From a virus: DNA of 51,401 nucleotides. The stretch covers positions 1 through 51,401 of the IMG/VR virus record IMGVR_UViG_3300047444_000650, one strand, 5' to 3'. Under the pieces are notes generated by a model. That model did not search any database and was not told the DNA's origin. It worked only from the letters and a program-made list of their open reading frames with translations. Of this stretch, positions 23,024 through 33,576 are shown piece by piece. Position 1 is the first letter of the stretch. Every line of letters begins with the position of its first letter. The translations under genes and the position numbers were made by a program.

Positions 23024-25210
23024 ATGGCGATGTTCGCGACCGGCAACGCCGGCTGGGACCAGGGGCTGAACACCCTGGCGGGGAGCCTGTTTCCCGACCC
23101 GTCGAAGCAGGCTCAGGCGGGCTACTACGGCGCCGAGACGGCCAACGCGCTCATCAAGGGCTACCAGGCCCGCGATCAGATGGGGCAGCAACGCTACCTC
23201 CAGGATCTGATGGCGAAGGGGGGCACCGGCCCCACGCCGATCCCGGGCGCGGCGGCTCCGCCGGGACCGGACGCGCCACCGGGGCTTGTCATACCTCAAG
23301 GGGGACCCGCCCCGGCGCCGCCGCCCCCGACACTGGCGGCGACGGTCGCGCCGGGACCAGTGACGCCACCAGCCGCGCAGCCCGTCCCGCCGGGGGTGGG
23401 CACCAACGGCCAGCCCACGCCGCCGGACCCGTCATTCTCCACGGGACCGATGCACCCCGGGACGTTCCAGCCGCCCGGCGGCGGCGTCAAACAGTCGCCC
23501 CCGGCCCAGGCCAACGGTTCGCCCGCGCCTTTGATGGTCAACCTGCCCTACCTGATGGCCACCGCCGCCCGGGCCGGCATGGACCCGAACGTGGTGAAAC
23601 TCCTGGGAACGTCCTGGATCAACGGGCAAATCCAGAGCGGCGCCATGGACAAGGCCACGGGCGAGCGGTTCCTGTCCGGCGCCGGGGACAGCGCGCCCTT
23701 GAATGCCACGACCCAGATCACGACCACGGGCATGAACAACGCCACCACGCTTGAGCAGACCCGCATCCAGGGCGCCAATGCCGTGCGGAACACCCAGGAG
23801 CAGGGCGCGCAGACCCGGGAGACGAACGACAACGAACTTATGTCCGTGGTTCCGGTGGGCCAGAACCAGCCGGTCAGCAGGACCAAGGGCTACATCAAGG
23901 CCCACCCGCAAGAGTTCACCGCCTACGACAGTGCCCGGGCGGCGGCGGGCGACGCGCCCGCCATCGTGTCGGGAACACCGGGCAGCACCACGGCACCGCC
24001 TACCTACGTGCAGACCAGAAACCTTCCGGGGCAAACACCTTACGACCAGAAGCAGGCCGAGGCGGACGCGGCGACCGTTACCGTCGTGAAACCAGACGGT
24101 AGCCGCGTGGGCATGAAATACGGCGATTACCGCCAGAACCCATCCGTGGGGCGCATCGAGAACGCGAACGACCAGGGCACCACGACGGTTATGAAAGACG
24201 GGCGCCCCACCGTCACCTCAACGCCCCAGGCGGTGGCGGGTGGCGCGCAGGCGGCACCCACCGGCACCGATCAACTCGCCGCGACCAACGCGGCGGGGGT
24301 GACGCAGCTAAGCCTGACCAACCCCCCGGCGGTCCCGGCGATGACCGAGGCGGTGCGCGCGGGGCAGGAGAACATCCAATCCAGGACCGCGCTGACGCCG
24401 GACCAGGAACTGCGGATCAGCGGCATGGTGGACCAAACGGTTCAGCAGATGTATCCGGTCCCGAGCGGCACGCATTTGAGCCGGTCCACCGCACCGAGGG
24501 CGCTGGACGCGACCCTCAAGGCCGAGGTCCTCAGCCGGGTCCGGGATCTGGCGGCGACCGCCAAATACAGGAACGACCCCGCCGCCGCCGTCCCCGCCGT
24601 GCTTCAGCAGATGCAGGCGGAAGGGAAACTGCCCAGGTCGGTGGACAGCAGTATCGGGTATCTTTCCTGGTCGGACCCCAACCTCACGGGCAGCGGCAAG
24701 GACGCCCGCTACATCGTACACGCGCCCAGCGTGGCCGGCACCGTCACACAGTCCATGCCGGGCGGGGGCGGTCCCCAGCCGGCTCCCGCTCAGGCGGCCC
24801 CCGCGCAGACACCGCCGGCCCAGGACACGGGACCGCCCGTCGTGGCCGGGACCGCCGCCACGTCCGCCAGGGGATCGGCGCCGGGGTCTTCCCTGGGTGA
24901 CATCATCGCGGCGCCGGGGCGCTTCGTCAGCAGCCGCATGACGCATAAACCGGGCGTGATGACGGGCAGACAGGCGCCGGGCGCCGCGCCGGCTCCGGGT
25001 CCGATGAACCGGGCGATCACGACGCCGGACGTGGCGGGCGCCGGGGGCAGAACCGCCGGCGCGCCCATGCCGCCCGGCGCGTTGGCCCCGGCCCCGCCGG
25101 GCGCGGTCGAAGGGCAGACCGGCACCGGCCCGAACGGTGAAAGAGCCGTGGTGCAAGGCGGTTGGATGATGCCCTTGCCCGTCGCCGGGGCGACGAGTGC
25201 GTCACGCTGA
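23024..25210 (+). CDS. Large internal virion/ejection protein
   Basis: 728 residues, starting three bases after the preceding stop. The N-terminal ~70 residues are helical (GWDQGLNTLAGSLFPDP). Residues ~75-165 are Pro/Gly linkers, the centre is helical with repeated Gln/Thr, and the last ~150 residues are again Pro/Ala/Gly-rich. No enzyme motif is visible. It sits directly before the transglycosylase and the giant protein, so an ejected scaffold that spans the envelope is the natural hypothesis. Confidence 0.55.
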   Translation: MAMFATGNAGWDQGLNTLAGSLFPDPSKQAQAGYYGAETANALIKGYQARDQMGQQRYLQDLMAKGGTGPTPIPGAAAPPGPDAPPGLVIPQGGPAPAPPPPTLAATVAPGPVTPPAAQPVPPGVGTNGQPTPPDPSFSTGPMHPGTFQPPGGGVKQSPPAQANGSPAPLMVNLPYLMATAARAGMDPNVVKLLGTSWINGQIQSGAMDKATGERFLSGAGDSAPLNATTQITTTGMNNATTLEQTRIQGANAVRNTQEQGAQTRETNDNELMSVVPVGQNQPVSRTKGYIKAHPQEFTAYDSARAAAGDAPAIVSGTPGSTTAPPTYVQTRNLPGQTPYDQKQAEADAATVTVVKPDGSRVGMKYGDYRQNPSVGRIENANDQGTTTVMKDGRPTVTSTPQAVAGGAQAAPTGTDQLAATNAAGVTQLSLTNPPAVPAMTEAVRAGQENIQSRTALTPDQELRISGMVDQTVQQMYPVPSGTHLSRSTAPRALDATLKAEVLSRVRDLAATAKYRNDPAAAVPAVLQQMQAEGKLPRSVDSSIGYLSWSDPNLTGSGKDARYIVHAPSVAGTVTQSMPGGGGPQPAPAQAAPAQTPPAQDTGPPVVAGTAATSARGSAPGSSLGDIIAAPGRFVSSRMTHKPGVMTGRQAPGAAPAPGPMNRAITTPDVAGAGGRTAGAPMPPGALAPAPPGAVEGQTGTGPNGERAVVQGGWMMPLPVAGATSASR

Positions 25211-25782
25211 TGGCCGTCGACATCGAGGGCCTGATCCGCGCGGCGGCGGAACGCTACAACCTGGATCACGGGATTTTTCGCCGCATGTTGGTGACGGAAA
25301 GCGGGCTGAACCCGAACGCGATCAACCCGAAGACGGGCGCCGCCGGTATCGGCCAGTTCATGCAGGCCACGGCACGGGGTATCGGGATTGACCCGATGGA
25401 CCCGACCCAGGCGATCCCGGCGTCAGCACAGTATTTGCGTGAGGGCCTGAACAAGTTTGGCGGTGACTACACGCACGCCCTGGCCGCGTACAACTGGGGA
25501 CCGGGCAACGTGGCGAGACATGGCGTGGATAACATGCCCGCCGAGACCCGAAACTACGTGGGCAAGATCCTGGGGGGCAACGATCAGCCAATCCCGGTCC
25601 CGCCCATCCCCCCATCAACGCCCCCGGCGCAGGGGACGTTGACGGCGGGGCCAGACATGGCTGGTCCTCCCTTGCCCCTGGCCCCGCCGACCCCTGAAGC
25701 ACCCCCGGGCCTGCCGAACGTGCCCGCGACGCTGGCCGATGCGTTCACGCTGGCGGCGAAGCGCGCCCAGGGGCTCGCGTAG
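25210..25782 (+). CDS. Lytic transglycosylase (SLT domain), virion-associated
   Basis: 190 residues. The ATG at 25210 overlaps the preceding TGA. Residues 1-120 are an SLT transglycosylase domain: catalytic Glu30-Ser31 in VTESGLNPNAI, then GAAGIGQFMQ (about 43-52), then the LAAYNWGPGN motif (91-100). The last ~65 residues are a Pro-rich tail. It cleaves peptidoglycan glycan strands. Its place among ejection proteins suggests a virion enzyme that opens the wall for DNA entry, though it could also serve in lysis. The giant polyvalent gene starts immediately after its stop. Confidence 0.9.
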   Translation: MAVDIEGLIRAAAERYNLDHGIFRRMLVTESGLNPNAINPKTGAAGIGQFMQATARGIGIDPMDPTQAIPASAQYLREGLNKFGGDYTHALAAYNWGPGNVARHGVDNMPAETRNYVGKILGGNDQPIPVPPIPPSTPPAQGTLTAGPDMAGPPLPLAPPTPEAPPGLPNVPATLADAFTLAAKRAQGLA

Positions 25783-28700
25783 ATGCCCCCGCCCCTGGAC
25801 GGCTGGACGATGGACCCGCTCCCGGAGCAGCCCGCCGCTCAGGCGCCGGGTGGGTGGAGGATGGACCCGCCCCCGGCCCCTGCCCCGCAACCGCCCCCGG
25901 CGCCCCCTCCAGCCCCCGCCCAGGCCGCCCCGGCGGTCGGGGGGTGGACGATGGACCCACCCCCGGCGACCGCTCAGCAGCCGCCCCAGGCCGCGCAGCC
26001 GGGGGAAGCGCCGACCCCCGAGGGCTTCCTGTCTTCCCTGTTCGGCGGTATCGGCGCGTCGGGTCGTGAAGCCGGGCAACTCGCCACGGGGAGCGGCTTC
26101 GATCCCGCCAATGTCCAGCCGCAGCCCGAGCGCACGTTCATGGGCGGCGTGGGCTACGGGCTGGGGCACAGTTTCCCGACACTGGCCGGTATGCTTCTGG
26201 GCGCGGCGGGCGGCGGCGCGCTGGGAACCGGCGCGGAGCCCGGTGTCGGCACCGTGGTAGGCGGCGCCCTGGGCGGCGCCGCCGGGGGCGGTATCACCGA
26301 TTTCGTGCAGAGCCTGGTCCCGGCCTATCAGGACGCGATCAGGCGGGGCGCGTCCCAGGACGAGGCGGTGGACGAGGCGTACAAAGTGGCTGGCGCGTCC
26401 GGCGCTTTCACCGCTGCCACCGCCCCGTTGTTCGGTTGGAGCCCCTTAAAAAACGTCGTGAAGGATCTGCTTTTCCACACCCTTGTAACGGGTCCCGGGA
26501 CCGGCGTGGTCAAACAGGGCGTGATCGACCCGGCGGTGACGGGCCAACCCACCCCCACCCTGGGCGAACTGGCCGAGGGCGCCGCGCAGAACGCCATCGG
26601 CGGCGCCATCGCCGGGGGTGTCATGCACTACGGCCCCCGGTTGCTCACCAGAGGCGGTGAGACAGCCACAGAAGGGTCGCCAGGGACACCAGGAACGACG
26701 CCGCCGCCCATACCAGGGCAACCCAGCACACCCATCCCACCACGCCCCACCCCCTTCTCAGATCTGGTCCGTCCCCCGCCCGATGCTGGCGTGGTGCCGG
26801 GCGAGGCCGTGCCCACGCCCACGCCGACGCCTACCCCTGAACCACCCTCACCCCAACCAGGGACACCCCCCAATGGTAGCACAATCCCAGCAGAGCCCAG
26901 CGCAACACCTGTCATCCCAGAACCCCCAACCGTTGTCGGTGCACCCGGCGTACCGGGCGCCCAGCCTGGTGTGGAGCCGGCCCCCGGAGCAACTGGACCT
27001 GTTCCCGTGGATGGCGGGCCACCCGTCGAAGTTCCCCCGGTCCCACCCGGCCCAGACGTTCGACCCGGATCAGCCCCTTCTGCCCCGGAACCAACCCCAG
27101 CCGCCCCCGGCGTAGAGCCCGCTGTCCCGGGACAGGACCAGCCTGTCCCGGGACCAAAGACGCGACCACCCAGCAGCCTCACCCCAGACGAGATCGAGGC
27201 CCGGAACGCTGATCTGCGTGGGAGGTTCCCGCTTCTGGGGCAGAACGCCGCCGGGGAAGACGTGCTTCAGCGCCCGGACGGCAAACGCATCACGATCCAC
27301 GGCGACGGCTGGATTTCCAACGAACACGGCGGGCTGTCCGGCGGGGAGGAAGGTCTCTACGGCCAAGGCGGCGGCGAGAACCCGATCTTCAAGGTCGTCA
27401 CGCCGGTCCCGGGACCTGGGGAAACCAAGGGACCCACCCCCACGGGAACGGAGGGCGAACAGACCCCCCGGACGCCCGTGTCCGGTGGATCTGGAACAGA
27501 ACCGGAAACCCCCGCCAAACCTGAGCCGACTCCAGGAACGCAGGGCGAACAAACCACGGCGCCAACGTCGGAACGACCCGCTCACGAAACGCCCGGGACG
27601 CCGGCCTATAAACTGGCCGAACTGGACCGAACCAACGCGCCTGACGAAGCCTACCGGGATGCGCTCTCCACGGGCTCCAAAGACCCGCTCAAACCGGGCG
27701 AGACGTGGCGGTCCCGCCTCGTCAAGTGGGTCGAGCAAGAACGCCCGACCGAGACCACGTCCACGTCCACGAACCGCAAGGTGGATTACAGGTGGGAGGT
27801 CCGCGAGGCGGACGCCCTGACCCCCGCCGAGGGCGATCTACAGCCCCGGGACCGCCAGAGCCGCATCCAGGCCCAGGACCAGCAGAACGACATCTACGCG
27901 AACTTTGACCCTGAAAGATTGCACGCTTCGCCCGAGGCGGACCGTGGCGCGCCCATCGTGGCGCCGGTCAAAGAAGATCCCATGAACACCATCGAGGCGG
28001 GGAACAACCGGGTCGAAGTCCTGAAGCGGATCCACGCCGGGACCGAGCAGGGCGATATGACCCGGTCCTCCATGTATCGGGACATGATCCAGCGCGTCAC
28101 GGGACAGGACGTTTCCAGGATGACCGCGCCGGTCCTGGTGCGCCGCCGGGTCACACCCATGACGCCCGAGGAACGCCGGGCCTTCGTCCAGGAAACCAAC
28201 GTCGGCGCCACGCAGCGCATGTCCGCCACCGAACAGGCCCAGGTGGACGCGTCGAACATCACCCACGACCACCTGGCCACCCTGGACCCGAACAAGGAAC
28301 TGACGTCGGCGGCGAACCGGGACTTCGTGAACAAATGGGTAAGCACGCTGCCCCAGACCGAGCGCAACGCGGTCCAGGACGCGGACGGGTATCTCTCGGC
28401 TGAGGGCGTGCGCCGGCTGAACGCGGCGATCCTGGGCAAAGCCTACGGCGATAAGGGTTCCCTGGCACGCGGCCTTGAGTCCACCAACGATGAAATCAAG
28501 AGCATATCAGGCGCCATGGCCGACGCCGCGCCCGCCATCGCGAAACTCAAATCCGGCGTCGAAAAGGGCGACTTCCCCAAAGAGTATGATATTTCCTCAA
28601 ACATAGCCGACGCCGCTGAAAAAGTGCGGATCGCCCGTGAAAAGGGCGTGAAACGCGATGATATCCTGAACCAGGCTGACGCGTTCGATCCCCTCCACCC

Positions 28701-31700
28701 CGTCACGGGCGAACTGGTCCGCTCCATGTTCAACAAGGACGGGACACGGGCGGCGTCGCGCACCGCCATGGCCGACACCCTTCGTCAGTATGCCCGTTCC
28801 GCCGCCACCGAGGCCGAGCCCAAGGGTTTGCTCCCCGGCGACAAGGGGCTGTCACCCCTGGACATACTCAAAGCGATCAACGACGCGAGGGACGCCGCCA
28901 TCGGCAAAAAGGGCGCCAAGGCGCCGGGACAAGGGGGCCTGTTCGACACCGAAAGCGGGATGCGGTCCGACGCCCTGACCGCGCGGGACATGGCGCACCT
29001 GAACGCGCGGGCCGATGTCGTCTCGCCCCGGGACTTTGTCCTCTCGGGACACGAAGACCCCGAGCAACTGGCGGCGGTGATACTTCCTGACGGAAGGCTG
29101 TTCCAGTTCCGGCCCGACGCTTACGACATCGAGACCAGCCACCAGGGGTTCAACGAGCACACGGACGGCAACAACTACGCCGAGGTCACGGCATACAAGA
29201 AATCCATCGGCGTGTCGGTGCAGGGCGACAGTACCCCGGCGATGGAGCAGACAATCAATCGTTTGCGCGCCCAGGCGAAGCGCGAAGCCGTGGCCTTCCA
29301 CACCGATGAAGACCTGTACGGGTCCAGGTCGGAGCGGCTGAGCGACCAGGAAGTGGATGACATGCTGGCGTCCCGCCGGGGCTTCCGGCGCAAGGCCCCG
29401 GCGCCGGGCGAGCCTGAAAGATTACCGCCCCGGGCGAAGCCACAACCCCATCTGGAGCCCGTCGTCACGCCGAACGTGGGCGACCCGCTCACATTCGAGG
29501 ACCACGCGTACAGCCCCGGCACCCCCGAGTATCGCAAGGCGTTCCACGACGCGCTGAGAGGTTCAGGCCGTGACCCGGACACCATGGTCAACGCGCCCAT
29601 CGAAGAACAGAACCGGGTGCTGGCGAAGCAACTTGAGGATGAATACGGTTTCGCCAAGGTGAACGTGGACCCGAAGGTGGACCCCAAGGTCACGCGGGAC
29701 CAACTGCTGAACATGCACAACAACATGAACAACATGGCGGCGGCGCTGGGCTGGTCCCGCGAGACCATCGCGCTGAACGGCAGACTTGCCTTGCATCTGG
29801 TGCCATACAATTTCAGGGGCGAAAGCTGGTATGGCGCCTATAGCTTCGCGGACAGGACCATACATATTTCGGGCGGGTCAAACAGTTATGCTCACGAGCA
29901 TTGGCACGCGATTGATGATTACTTAACGGACCTTCTGCACAACAACCCGAACCGCAAGCAGTTACTTACGTGGAGCGCCCGGGCCGGGGCGCTGGACCCC
30001 AAGGATCCCGTGCAAAGCGCGTTCGCCCGCGTGCTGAACGCCATGTCCTACAACCGGGGCGAAGAAATGCTGCGCCGGCTCAGGCTTGAGCAGACCGCCA
30101 TGAAACTCACCAAGGCGGGTCAGCCCACGGGACCGGCGCTCGCCGCCCGGCGTGAAATCGAGAACCTGGACAAGGGCGCGAGCAAGCTGCGTATCGGGCC
30201 GTCCGACCTGCGCAAGGAAGCCCTGGGCGGTCCCAGCCCTCAGTACTGGGCCAGCTATCACGAACTCTTTGCCCGCGTGGGCGAAGCCTACACCGCCTAC
30301 CGCATGGAAGCGGCGGGGCACGACACGGCGGGCGTGGTGAAATCGAACAAGGCTTACCAGGACCGCGCCCTGGCCGAAATCCGCCACCGATACCCCAACT
30401 GGATGGATCGGTTGGACATGTTTCACGCCTTTGACCAGTTGACCGCCGAACTCGACCACGCGTCCACGCTGAGCCGGGGCCAACCCCGGGCCACGCCCAC
30501 CAGCGAGATGTACGATCTGAAGCCGTGGGGGACACGTCCGGCGGACATGCGGCCCGGTATGCTTACCAGTCTCCGCGAAGACCTGGGCGCGCTGCGTTGG
30601 AGCAATCTTTTCGGCAAGGATCACGAACCCGTCTTCCGCGACCCGAACGCCCCGCCGCCGCCGCCCACCTACGACACGCGCCAGGGAGAGAAGAAGGGCC
30701 TGCCCACGCCCAAGAGCCTGGCCGTGCGTAAAGCTGACGACATCGCCATGACCTGGAACAGCGCCCTGGGGAACCTGGAGCGCATCATCCGCCAGATCCC
30801 GCCCAAAGCCCGGCCCTACATCCAGGCGCTGCGGGACAAACTGGGGGTGGACCCCGGGACCGGGCGCCTGATCGGTCCCACCTACGAAGAACGCACGCGC
30901 ATGTACGAGCGCCCCGCCGTGTCCCAGTTCGAGGACATTATGAAAGACACCGGGCTGGTGGGGAGGATCACCAAACGGCCCTACCTGACGGCGGAACAGA
31001 ACGCGATGCTCAGGCACACCCTTACCACGGGTGAGATGACCTACCCCGTGAACGCGCACGACCTCACGGGCACGGGACCCCGGCTGGCCATACCGCCGGA
31101 GATACGCAAAGCGGCGGCGGCGATACGTTCCCACGTCCTGGACGCCCATTACGACCGGATGAAAGCCGCCGGGATGGACGTGCCCTATGCAAAGTCCGGG
31201 TATTTCCCCCGGGTCTACAACGACAAGGCCATCCTCGCGGATCACGCCGGCTTTGTCCGGGACAGGGCCAAACTCAACCAGGTCATCTTCGACAAGGATC
31301 TGGACAACGCGCCGGACTCTGTCTCGCGCCTCAACCAATGGTGGCGGGAAACCGACGCCAGCACGCGGAACAGTGGTCTGTTCGACCCCGACGCGCGGGA
31401 CGCGATGAACCAGACGACCCGTAACTTACGACGCATCAGGGCCATCGACGAAGAACTCGCCGCCGGGGGCGCGATCAACCCGAACACGCATGATCCGATC
31501 AAACTGGGCGCCGAGCGGGACAAACTGGTCCAGGAAAACCAGGACCTGCATGACCTGTGGCGGGACCACGTCCGGGACCAGTTGGCCCGGCACGAGGCCG
31601 AAAACGTGTTCGACGCCATCGCATCGGGCAATCCCACCCGGTTCAACACCCTGGGGCCGGACAGCAAGTTCACCAAGGGAAGAACCTTACCTCCCGAGGC

Positions 31701-33576
31701 GGACCAGATCATGCGCGCCTGGATGCACCATGACGTGCTGAGCATGATCCCGGGTTATGTCCATGGCGTGTCCCGCAAGGTCGCGTTCACCGAACTGTTC
31801 GGCCAGGACGGGCACGGCATCCAGAAAGCCATCACCGACGCCATCGAACTGGGCGGGATGCACAGCGCGTTCAACGAGCCGATCAAGCAGATCGTGGAGA
31901 CCGTCACGGGCCGCTCGATGCGGAGCAACAACCCGGCGCTGGAGCGCATCACCAACCTCGCCTCGTCGGTGGGCGCGCTTATCACCCTGCCCGGCGCTTC
32001 GATCAGCGCGATAGGCGAGCCCTTCGGGACGCTTCTCGCGGGCGGCTCGCCAAAGATGCTGTTCAAGACCTTCGCCAATATGTCCGGCGCCGCGTTCCGC
32101 ACGGGCACCGCCGCCGAGCGCATGGCGGTCCTGCGGGCCATCGGCGGCACCCAGTCCCGGCTCCAGGGCGCGGCGTCGGCGTCCCGGTTCAGCGATTACT
32201 CCGGCTCGCCCACCATCGAAAAGTTCATGCATAATTACTTTGAACTGGCGCTGAGCCCGGCGGTGCGCTGGATCCGGGCGGCGACCCTGGGCGCCGGGAC
32301 CGATCACATGAAAGTCCTGTTGCGATTGGCGACTGATCCCGCCAAAGGCCGTTACCAGCTAAACCGCCAGGCGGACGCGAAAACCTTGCTGCGGGACTGG
32401 TTCGTCAACGACGCGCAGATGCCCGAGATGCGGAAGTTCCTGGAGACCTTCCCCGATCTGCCTACCCGCGAAGCCATCGAAAACCACCCGATGGGCGGGC
32501 TCTACGAGGTCGCCGCGAACCGTATGCTCAACCGCATGTCGCAAGATCCCACGGCGGCGGAGAAACCCATGGGCGCGCTCCAGAACCCCATGGTGAACAT
32601 GATGGCGCAACTGACGGCGTTCCCTTACGGCTTCTGGCGCAACGTCATGGAACCCGTGCTGCACAAGGCGGGGCACGCCCGGCAACGCGAGTGGGACCGC
32701 CAGATCGCCAACGGCGCCAACCCCGGGGGCGCGGCGTTCCAGGCCGAGGCGGCGCGGTTCAGGTCATGGGTGGGGACCGCCATGGCCGGCATGGCGCTGC
32801 TCGCCGGGACCGGGCTCATGTACGTCCCGCGCACCTACCTGTTCAACCATCCCGCGTGGAAGAAGCACGAAGACGACGGCGACCTGGGCGACTGGCTGCT
32901 GTCCAACACCGTCAGCGCGTCGGGCATGGCCGGTCCCCTGGACGCCGTGGGCCAGGCGATCACCAGTCTGCGCTACAGGTCGGACACGAGCGCCTTGATG
33001 GAAGGCCCCTACCTCGCCACCGAAATGCGCTACCTGACCGACATCGTGAAAGGCGTTGGCCACGCCATCAGTGGCAAGGGCGACGTGGGCACCAACACCG
33101 AGGTCTACAACGCCGTCCAGGCGCTGGGGCAACTGACCGTCAAGCCGGCTTTCCTGGCGGGACTGACAGCCCTGGCCAACAGGGTGCCGGCGGGGGGTCC
33201 ACTTTCAGGGCTGCTCGCGGCGGCGTCGGTGGCGGGAACCTCGACCACGGTATCCCGCGCCATCACCGACAGCATCGCGGGCGAGCGGGGCACCACGATC
33301 AAGAAGGAACCGAAGGACCCCTTCGCGCCGCCGCCCCTGGAGGGTCTGCCGCCGCTGGATGAGTCGGTGTCCGGCCAGGAGGACGCCGCCGCCGGGGGGC
33401 TTCCCTCATGGATGCTGGGGCTCACCGATGACGTGCTGATGCCCATGCTCAAGATCGTCCCCGGCGCCGGCAAGCTGGCCATCGGCGGGGCGGCGGCGGC
33501 GAGCGGCGTTGGGCTCCTGGGCTACCGGGGGCACCAGTACAAGACCCGGGGTGAGCCGCCCGAAAAGGCTCACTGA
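25783..33576 (+). CDS. Giant polyvalent protein (ddrB/ParB-like, HExxH peptidase-like, LPD domains)
   Basis: 2597 residues. The N-terminus has three copies of GGWxMDPxP in a Pro-rich region (residues 1-60), then a Gly-rich hydrophobic stretch (about 120-175) that may insert in membranes, then long Pro/Gly linkers (to about 640). Around residues 725-860 lies a ddrB/ParB-like domain (GNNRVEVLKRIHAG). Residues 1371-1375 read HEHWH in SYAHEHWHAIDDYL, an HExxH peptidase motif of the LPD1 type, with a later YHELFARVGEAYTAY supplying a likely third ligand. The C-terminal third is helical and LPD38-like (MAQLTAFPYGFWRNV). Polyvalent proteins are thought to be co-ejected with DNA and to neutralise host functions. 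Domain calls are by eye. Confidence 0.75.
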   Translation: MPPPLDGWTMDPLPEQPAAQAPGGWRMDPPPAPAPQPPPAPPPAPAQAAPAVGGWTMDPPPATAQQPPQAAQPGEAPTPEGFLSSLFGGIGASGREAGQLATGSGFDPANVQPQPERTFMGGVGYGLGHSFPTLAGMLLGAAGGGALGTGAEPGVGTVVGGALGGAAGGGITDFVQSLVPAYQDAIRRGASQDEAVDEAYKVAGASGAFTAATAPLFGWSPLKNVVKDLLFHTLVTGPGTGVVKQGVIDPAVTGQPTPTLGELAEGAAQNAIGGAIAGGVMHYGPRLLTRGGETATEGSPGTPGTTPPPIPGQPSTPIPPRPTPFSDLVRPPPDAGVVPGEAVPTPTPTPTPEPPSPQPGTPPNGSTIPAEPSATPVIPEPPTVVGAPGVPGAQPGVEPAPGATGPVPVDGGPPVEVPPVPPGPDVRPGSAPSAPEPTPAAPGVEPAVPGQDQPVPGPKTRPPSSLTPDEIEARNADLRGRFPLLGQNAAGEDVLQRPDGKRITIHGDGWISNEHGGLSGGEEGLYGQGGGENPIFKVVTPVPGPGETKGPTPTGTEGEQTPRTPVSGGSGTEPETPAKPEPTPGTQGEQTTAPTSERPAHETPGTPAYKLAELDRTNAPDEAYRDALSTGSKDPLKPGETWRSRLVKWVEQERPTETTSTSTNRKVDYRWEVREADALTPAEGDLQPRDRQSRIQAQDQQNDIYANFDPERLHASPEADRGAPIVAPVKEDPMNTIEAGNNRVEVLKRIHAGTEQGDMTRSSMYRDMIQRVTGQDVSRMTAPVLVRRRVTPMTPEERRAFVQETNVGATQRMSATEQAQVDASNITHDHLATLDPNKELTSAANRDFVNKWVSTLPQTERNAVQDADGYLSAEGVRRLNAAILGKAYGDKGSLARGLESTNDEIKSISGAMADAAPAIAKLKSGVEKGDFPKEYDISSNIADAAEKVRIAREKGVKRDDILNQADAFDPLHPVTGELVRSMFNKDGTRAASRTAMADTLRQYARSAATEAEPKGLLPGDKGLSPLDILKAINDARDAAIGKKGAKAPGQGGLFDTESGMRSDALTARDMAHLNARADVVSPRDFVLSGHEDPEQLAAVILPDGRLFQFRPDAYDIETSHQGFNEHTDGNNYAEVTAYKKSIGVSVQGDSTPAMEQTINRLRAQAKREAVAFHTDEDLYGSRSERLSDQEVDDMLASRRGFRRKAPAPGEPERLPPRAKPQPHLEPVVTPNVGDPLTFEDHAYSPGTPEYRKAFHDALRGSGRDPDTMVNAPIEEQNRVLAKQLEDEYGFAKVNVDPKVDPKVTRDQLLNMHNNMNNMAAALGWSRETIALNGRLALHLVPYNFRGESWYGAYSFADRTIHISGGSNSYAHEHWHAIDDYLTDLLHNNPNRKQLLTWSARAGALDPKDPVQSAFARVLNAMSYNRGEEMLRRLRLEQTAMKLTKAGQPTGPALAARREIENLDKGASKLRIGPSDLRKEALGGPSPQYWASYHELFARVGEAYTAYRMEAAGHDTAGVVKSNKAYQDRALAEIRHRYPNWMDRLDMFHAFDQLTAELDHASTLSRGQPRATPTSEMYDLKPWGTRPADMRPGMLTSLREDLGALRWSNLFGKDHEPVFRDPNAPPPPPTYDTRQGEKKGLPTPKSLAVRKADDIAMTWNSALGNLERIIRQIPPKARPYIQALRDKLGVDPGTGRLIGPTYEERTRMYERPAVSQFEDIMKDTGLVGRITKRPYLTAEQNAMLRHTLTTGEMTYPVNAHDLTGTGPRLAIPPEIRKAAAAIRSHVLDAHYDRMKAAGMDVPYAKSGYFPRVYNDKAILADHAGFVRDRAKLNQVIFDKDLDNAPDSVSRLNQWWRETDASTRNSGLFDPDARDAMNQTTRNLRRIRAIDEELAAGGAINPNTHDPIKLGAERDKLVQENQDLHDLWRDHVRDQLARHEAENVFDAIASGNPTRFNTLGPDSKFTKGRTLPPEADQIMRAWMHHDVLSMIPGYVHGVSRKVAFTELFGQDGHGIQKAITDAIELGGMHSAFNEPIKQIVETVTGRSMRSNNPALERITNLASSVGALITLPGASISAIGEPFGTLLAGGSPKMLFKTFANMSGAAFRTGTAAERMAVLRAIGGTQSRLQGAASASRFSDYSGSPTIEKFMHNYFELALSPAVRWIRAATLGAGTDHMKVLLRLATDPAKGRYQLNRQADAKTLLRDWFVNDAQMPEMRKFLETFPDLPTREAIENHPMGGLYEVAANRMLNRMSQDPTAAEKPMGALQNPMVNMMAQLTAFPYGFWRNVMEPVLHKAGHARQREWDRQIANGANPGGAAFQAEAARFRSWVGTAMAGMALLAGTGLMYVPRTYLFNHPAWKKHEDDGDLGDWLLSNTVSASGMAGPLDAVGQAITSLRYRSDTSALMEGPYLATEMRYLTDIVKGVGHAISGKGDVGTNTEVYNAVQALGQLTVKPAFLAGLTALANRVPAGGPLSGLLAAASVAGTSTTVSRAITDSIAGERGTTIKKEPKDPFAPPPLEGLPPLDESVSGQEDAAAGGLPSWMLGLTDDVLMPMLKIVPGAGKLAIGGAAAASGVGLLGYRGHQYKTRGEPPEKAH

